From Eubacterium sp. TM05-53 (GTDB lineage: Bacteria > Bacillota_I > Bacilli_A > Erysipelotrichales > Erysipelotrichaceae), in assembly GCF_003436425.1 (NCBI RefSeq), contig NZ_QSPK01000030.1, positions 1-26,877 of the forward strand: a DNA stretch of 26,877 nucleotides. The letters are read 5' to 3'. This document shows positions 23,801-26,877 of the stretch, piece after piece. Both the position numbers and the translations under genes were made by a program. How positions within the stretch are numbered: position 1 is the stretch's first letter; the number at the start of each line of letters is the position of its first letter. The notes beneath the pieces are model-generated. The model was not told the DNA's origin and made no database searches. It saw nothing but the letters and a program-made list of their open reading frames with translations.

Positions 23801-24137
23801 TCTAAGCAATGTTAATATTTCCGAAAGAAAACGTGAGATTGCAACAATTAAAGTTCTTGGTTTTACAAGAAAAGAAGTAGATGCATATATCAATCGTGAA
23901 ACCATTCTATTAACTATTTTGGGTTCATTGATTGGTTTAGGTATCGGTATTGGCTTGCATCACTTGATTATGAACTTAGCTGAAATGGATGATATTATGT
24001 TTGGTAGAACAATCAATTCAATATCTTATGTAATTAGCTTTGTGATGACCATTGGTTTCAATGCGATTATCAATTTGTGCATGCATAAAAAATTAAATAA
24101 CATTCAAATGGTTGAATCATTAAAGGCTGTGGAATGA
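20880..24137 (+). CDS. FtsX-like ABC transporter permease with extracellular coiled coil
   Basis: A 1085-residue membrane subunit partnering the upstream ATPase. It has about eight membrane helices: one at 17-37, three at about 564-584, 610-634 and 655-678, one at about 731-750, and three at about 953-975, 1008-1030 and 1045-1067. The last three and the 564-678 group are duplicated FtsX cores (MTRMVDEQRNEMGTLKALGY; ISERKREIATIKVLGFTR). Between helix 1 and helix 2 lie a MacB-like extracellular domain and a long Gln/Asn/Lys/Glu-rich coiled coil at about 245-540; a second extracellular domain spans about 755-945. Such two-gene systems handle lipids, antimicrobial peptides or cell-surface signalling. 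No histidine kinase or peptidase partner is nearby, so the function is open. The start has no separate ribosome site and probably depends on coupling with the ATPase. Confidence 0.92.
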   Translation: MLSSYLKDIFREIKISLGRFLSILCIVAIGVAFFAGIKASAPDMKNSADMYFDKYNVQDIQIYSSLGLTKKDVKAIKKLKGVQSVQPNFSMDTLSQIDSTQMVIKVISYEIDQKMNKIRIVEGRMPERENECLVEASSATNKLYGTFHIGDTIKLQSGTDEALSKSLKNTNYKIVGTCYNPNYLSYEKGSSNIGSGTVNSFIYVQNSNVLKDYYTEVDVCVKGAKELDCYSGAYFDVVDPVLKRIKKIANKQIDARIQSYQSKLDEKKQEATNELNDAENKLNDAQDKIDSGLAEIQNNEIKLQNSKNQINQGWNEYYQNIKVLDNIPTLQNAIAQIEESEQKLPELLSQKEQAENGLDQINAAMDDLNMQRKMIQDSIDLIDISIEKAQNTPSTDESSEAIKNKVIENLNNGKIYLQGKIAEIDNTIAKKAELEAAIPQLQNAIDQIQAGVAKKAELQSQLNQLLNAKDQLNSAYVNLVNGESQYEDGVSKIQDAKNEINSNIEKLALSKAEFNVRKHDALREINEAQEEIDKMEGKWIVLDRDSHYSYRDYGACADRMDGIAKVFPVFFFLVAALVCMTTMTRMVDEQRNEMGTLKALGYSKSQIAFKYIIYAFSASVLGSILGCSLGMYLFPTVIFNAWNTLYNIEKIQFLFQPGLILLASGSVTGITLLATLYSIYSELIEMPSQLMRPKAAKAGKKILLEKIPFIWKHLSFLQKVTARNIFRYKKRFFMTIIGIAGCSALLVAGFGINDSISDIVNQQYNVIYHYDATISAKSNDMTSKIHSLKGVKDVYEEDHLAVTTKIDNKDISTTVHIISNDDKFKDFCTLFNGNKEFDLDDSSVLISQKMATKLNKKAGDTITFKDANDKVIKAKIKGVFTNYVGHHIYASESLYKSWNTKAKTSHTYLIKSKKTTKKFERDLGNKIMNIDGVQSVTFYSSLQKNFKDMISSISYIVVVLVISAACLAFVVLYNLSNVNISERKREIATIKVLGFTRKEVDAYINRETILLTILGSLIGLGIGIGLHHLIMNLAEMDDIMFGRTINSISYVISFVMTIGFNAIINLCMHKKLNNIQMVESLKAVE

Positions 24138-24153
24138 TCCATAGCCTTTTTTT
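24122..24153 (+). terminator. terminator of the ABC transporter operon
   Basis: AAAGGCTGTGG (24122-24132) pairs with CCATAGCCTTT (24139-24149), with one G-T wobble, around a loop containing the permease stop codon, ending in seven T. Confidence 0.85.
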
Positions 24154-24160
24154 GCGTATT

Positions 24161-24183
24161 AAAAAAGCCCTCAATAGAGGGCT
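24161..24183 (-). terminator. pfkA-pyk operon terminator
   Basis: On the minus strand AGCCCTC (24177-24183) pairs with GAGGGCT (24166-24172) around a four-base loop, followed by six T. It faces the ABC operon terminator across seven bases. Confidence 0.85.
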
Positions 24184-24190
24184 ATAGAAA

Positions 24191-25603
24191 CTAGATTTGA
24201 GCAATACGCATCATATTTGTGTTACCTGATCCTACTGGATATCCAGCAACAACAATGATGTGATCTCCTGTTTTAAATCCAGCTTGTAATGCTAGATTAC
24301 GAGCTAAATCAATATCATTTTCTTTTGTATTTTGAATGTTTGAAACAACTGGAGTTACACCATTAACTAGTAATAAGCTACGTTGTGTTACTTCGTCAAA
24401 TGTAACACCTAAAATAGGAGCACAAGGGCGGAATTTAGCTAAACGACGAACTGTATTTCCACTTTGTGTAAACGCGATAATACATTTGATATCAATTGCC
24501 AATGCAGTATCGGCTACTGAAATACCAATTGCATCGTTTAAAGTACGTTTACTTGATTTAACATTAGCTTTCAAACGATCTTTATAAGGAATCATTGGTT
24601 CAATAGCATTTGCAATCTTTGTCATTGTTTGAACAGATTCAACTGGGTAATGACCTGCAGCTGATTCACCAGATAACATGATACAGTCTGTTCCATCCAT
24701 AATAGCATTAGCTACGTCACTTGCTTCTGCACGTGTTGGACGAGGGTTTTCCTGCATAGATTCTAACATGTGTGTTGCAGTGATAGCTGGTTTACCAACT
24801 TCGTTTGCAGCAGCAATCATACGTTTTTGATAAATAGGTACTAATTCTAAACTTACGTCTACACCTAAATCTCCACGAGCAACCATAACACCATCAGCTA
24901 CTTCTAAAATTTCACGGATATTATCAAAACCTTCCTGGTTTTCAATTTTAGGGAAAATTTGAATCATATCTTTATTTTCATCAATCAAAATTTGACGAAT
25001 TGCTAATACATCATCTTTACGACGTGTAAAACTTGCTGCGATATAGTCAACATCCATTTTACATCCAAAACGAATGTCTGCTTCATCTTTTTCAGAAATA
25101 AATGGCATACTTAATTTAATGCCTGGTAAGTTACATCCTTTACGACTTTTTAAGAAGTGAGGGTTGTTTACAATACCATGGATACGATCAGGAGTTACTT
25201 CTGTAAAAGTAACTTTCATTTTACCATCATCCATTAAAATGTAATCACCAGCTTGTACGTCATTGAATACTTCTGGACAACGTAATGTGAATCTTTCGTG
25301 GTTTCCTAAAACTTCTTCTTTAACTAAATCAATTTCGTCACCTTCAGCAAATTCACATCCACCATTTTCAAAATCACCTAAACGAATTTCAGGACCTTTA
25401 GTATCTAATAAAATACCAATAGGTTTTCCTGTTTCTTTACTAACCTCACGAATACGTTTAACACGTTCTGCATGTTCTTCATAGTCTCCATGAGAGAAAT
25501 TTAAACGTGCAATGTTCATTCCAGCTTCAACAAGTTTTGTTAAAACTTCTTTGCTCTCACTAGCTGGACCAATAGTACAAATAATTTTTGTTTTTTTGCT
25601 CAT
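24191..25603 (-). CDS. pyk: pyruvate kinase
   Basis: Pyruvate kinase converts phosphoenolpyruvate and ADP to pyruvate and ATP, the last glycolytic step. The 470-residue form lacks the extra C-terminal PEP-utilising domain of Bacillus enzymes. Motifs include KTKIICTIGPAS, MNIARLNFSHGDYEEH, LLDTKGPEIRLG, MDDGKMKVTF, the K+/Mg2+ site PKIENQEGFDNIREIL, GVMVARGDLGVD, KPAITATHMLESM and the C-terminal TQSGNTVRRLAKFRP. AAGGAAGGA precedes the ATG. It follows pfkA by 26 bases in the same direction and shares its promoter region, so both controlling steps of glycolysis are in one operon. Confidence 0.97.
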   Translation of the reverse strand: MSKKTKIICTIGPASESKEVLTKLVEAGMNIARLNFSHGDYEEHAERVKRIREVSKETGKPIGILLDTKGPEIRLGDFENGGCEFAEGDEIDLVKEEVLGNHERFTLRCPEVFNDVQAGDYILMDDGKMKVTFTEVTPDRIHGIVNNPHFLKSRKGCNLPGIKLSMPFISEKDEADIRFGCKMDVDYIAASFTRRKDDVLAIRQILIDENKDMIQIFPKIENQEGFDNIREILEVADGVMVARGDLGVDVSLELVPIYQKRMIAAANEVGKPAITATHMLESMQENPRPTRAEASDVANAIMDGTDCIMLSGESAAGHYPVESVQTMTKIANAIEPMIPYKDRLKANVKSSKRTLNDAIGISVADTALAIDIKCIIAFTQSGNTVRRLAKFRPCAPILGVTFDEVTQRSLLLVNGVTPVVSNIQNTKENDIDLARNLALQAGFKTGDHIIVVAGYPVGSGNTNMMRIAQI

Positions 25604-25629
25604 ATGTATATCCTTCCTTCTAATATATC

Positions 25630-26592
25630 CTAAACCAAACGATCAAATAAATTCATTAGTGGTTTACGAGATTCTTGTGGCATGCTCAATGCTTCTTCAA
25701 TTGGATAAGAAACAATCTTGTTATCACGAATTGAAATACATTGACCACCAATGCCTTGCATCAATAAATCTACGGCTTTTTCTCCCATTTGTGATGCTAA
25801 CAAACGGTCAAATGGACATGGAGATCCTCCACGTTGAATATGGCCTAAAACAGTTGCTCTTCCTGAAAAGCCTGTATTCAAACTAACCTTTTTCGCAAAT
25901 TGATCTACATCAGTAATCTTTTCACTAATTACAACAATCGCGTGTTTTTTCTTTTTAATAATATCGATATCTCTTAAGCGATCTAAGACATCTTGTTCAT
26001 CAAATCCTGTATCACTTGTTACTACAATTTCGGCTCCACAAGCAATACCTGACCATAAAGCTAAGTCTCCACAACGGTTTCCCATAACTTCAACAATAGA
26101 ACAACGATGATGTGAATTAGAAGTATCTCTTAATTTATCGACACATTCAACTACAGTTTCTAATGCAGTTTGAAAACCAATCGTATAATCAGTACAAGTA
26201 ATATCGTTATCGATTGTACCAGGTAATCCGATACAGTTAATGCCCATTTCAGTTAAAGATAGAGCACCACGATATGAACCGTCCCCACCAATAACAACAA
26301 CAGCTTCAATACCTCTCTTCTTTAATTGAGCTATTGCTTTTTTTCTGACTTCGATGTCCTTGAACTCTGGTAAACGAGCTGAACCTAAAATAGTTCCTCC
26401 TCTATTTACGATATCTCCAACTGTTTCACGAGTTATTGGTTCAATATATCCTTCAACCATTCCCTTATATCCATTGTAAATACCAAATACTTCTAGACCA
26501 CTATTTAATCCAACACGTGTTACCGCGCGTATTGCAGCATTCATTCCCGGTGAATCACCACCAGAAGTCAAAATACCAATTCTTTTAACCAT
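25630..26592 (-). CDS. pfkA: 6-phosphofructokinase
   Basis: PfkA phosphorylates fructose 6-phosphate to the 1,6-bisphosphate with ATP. The 320-residue protein is the usual length for the bacterial homotetramer. It shows the ATP loop TSGGDSPGMNAAIRA, GGDGSYRGAL, the catalytic PGTIDNDITCTDYTIGF, VEVMGNRCGDLAL, and VLGHIQRGGSPCPFDRLLA near the C terminus. In VEVMGNRCGD the usual Arg of VMGR, which contacts fructose 6-phosphate across subunits, is Asn followed by Arg. The Gly of the ATP-binding GGDGS loop indicates an ATP-dependent rather than PPi-dependent enzyme. GGAGGAC precedes the ATG. A TGGTATATT extended -10 element lies at 26629-26636 on the minus strand, and candidate CcpA and Rex sites lie further upstream. 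Confidence 0.97.
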   Translation of the reverse strand: MVKRIGILTSGGDSPGMNAAIRAVTRVGLNSGLEVFGIYNGYKGMVEGYIEPITRETVGDIVNRGGTILGSARLPEFKDIEVRKKAIAQLKKRGIEAVVVIGGDGSYRGALSLTEMGINCIGLPGTIDNDITCTDYTIGFQTALETVVECVDKLRDTSNSHHRCSIVEVMGNRCGDLALWSGIACGAEIVVTSDTGFDEQDVLDRLRDIDIIKKKKHAIVVISEKITDVDQFAKKVSLNTGFSGRATVLGHIQRGGSPCPFDRLLASQMGEKAVDLLMQGIGGQCISIRDNKIVSYPIEEALSMPQESRKPLMNLFDRLV

Positions 26593-26670
26593 AATATGTC
26601 CTCCATAGACTCATTATTAATCATCATAAATATACCACATAAAGATTGTTTAAAAAAGAGTAAATTGACC

Positions 26671-26684
26671 TGAAAACGCTTTTA
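26671..26684. promoter_or_regulatory. cre-like CcpA site upstream of pfkA
   Basis: TGAAAACGCTTTTA differs from the consensus TGWAANCGNTNWCA at one position (T for C at the thirteenth base). It lies about 80 bases before the pfkA start and about 37 bases upstream of the TATATT -10 element, an upstream position that would suit activation of glycolysis. If a second candidate -10 (TATAAA at 26696-26701) is used, it would lie just downstream of that start and block it. Confidence 0.55.
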
Positions 26685-26714
26685 GGTAAAAAAGATTTAT
26701 AACTTATTAAATGT

Positions 26715-26732
26715 TTGTGAAATATTTGACAT
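26715..26732. promoter_or_regulatory. Rex-like redox operator upstream of pfkA
   Basis: TTGTGAAATATTTGACAT matches the Rex consensus TTGTGAAATATTTCACAA at 16 of 18 positions. Rex is a repressor released by NADH and controls fermentation and glycolysis genes in many Firmicutes. The site is 123 bases upstream of pfkA and next to a possible -35 region. Confidence 0.5.
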
Positions 26733-26793
26733 TTTGTTAACAATTACTAAAAACATGTAATGTTATTTTAAGATATATCTAAATATTTGTGCG

Positions 26794-26834
26794 AAAAAAA
26801 AGCCAAGTCTAAGTAAATAAAGACTTGGCTTTTG
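26794..26834 (-). terminator. rRNA operon terminator
   Basis: AGCCAAGTCT (26801-26810) and AGACTTGGCT (26821-26830) form a perfect ten-base stem, extended by A-T pairs, with an AT-rich loop. On the minus strand it ends in a run of eight T, which fits termination of an rRNA transcript entering from the right. Confidence 0.8.
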
Positions 26835-26854
26835 AATATATAAGTATAAAAAAA

Positions 26855-26877
26855 GGACCCGGCAGCTAGCTATCTTC
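26855..26877 (-). rRNA. 5S rRNA, 3' end only
   Basis: The minus strand reads GAAGATAGCTAGCTGCCGGG then TCC, resembling the last bases of bacterial 5S rRNA (GAGAGTAGG, a few bases, then CTGCC and a purine/pyrimidine closing strand). It is followed after about 25 bases by a strong terminator. The gene runs off the right edge, so an rRNA operon presumably lies beyond it on the minus strand. Only about 23 bases are visible, and the mature end is approximate. Confidence 0.65.

Overview
The window comes from a low-GC Firmicute. The A+T-rich third positions, strong AGGAGG-type ribosome sites, M-box and THF riboswitches, CcpA-like and Rex-like sites, and fermentative housekeeping genes (pta, pfkA, pyk, flavoprotein-rubredoxin) fit an anaerobic gut-type Erysipelotrichia-like organism. 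That lineage call is inference; no 16S is present. At the right edge there is only what looks like the 3' end of a 5S rRNA on the minus strand, with its terminator.

Layout. 1-1913: an azlCD-type branched-chain amino acid exporter (azlD apparently frameshifted) divergent from a LysR regulator, with overlapping promoters. 1942-3635: a Mg2+ module made of promoter, M-box riboswitch, intrinsic terminator, a possible upstream ORF and mgtE. 3645-4668: pta, convergent with mgtE. 4772-6662: an orphan oligopeptide-binding lipoprotein behind a cluster of TGTAAA half-sites. 6646-9735: folate functions (THF riboswitch plus folT-like ECF S component; folC) enclosing a MarR regulator and a flavin reductase-rubredoxin fusion. 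9772-10431: ung. 10415-18297: a complete four-gene Wadjet (JetABCD) anti-plasmid system on the minus strand. 18362-20082: two tandem DegV/FakB fatty-acid-binding proteins. 20174-24137: an ABC ATPase and a large FtsX-type permease with an extracellular coiled coil. 24191-26592: the glycolytic pair pfkA-pyk, with candidate cre and Rex sites upstream. 26794-26877: rRNA operon terminator and 5S end.

The standout accessory system is the Wadjet operon. Protein lengths (490/377/1327/434 aa) and sequence features match the type II form (DUF2397 / DUF2398-type / long SMC-like ATPase / DUF2399 TOPRIM). It encodes a condensin-like loop extruder plus a TOPRIM nuclease that cleaves small circular DNA. It is a described defence family, but this copy has an unusual junction: the last codons of jetD lie inside the transcription terminator and stop codon of the convergent ung gene. 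Elsewhere, regulatory architecture is the main interest: two promoters whose -35 TTGACA sits in the loop of the preceding gene's terminator, a probable leaderless folC mRNA, and a short ORF with a strong ribosome site starting with an Asp-Pro-Asp stretch between the M-box and mgtE.

No tRNA, CRISPR array, insertion sequence or prophage gene was recognised. All positions were read by eye; no search or folding program was run.
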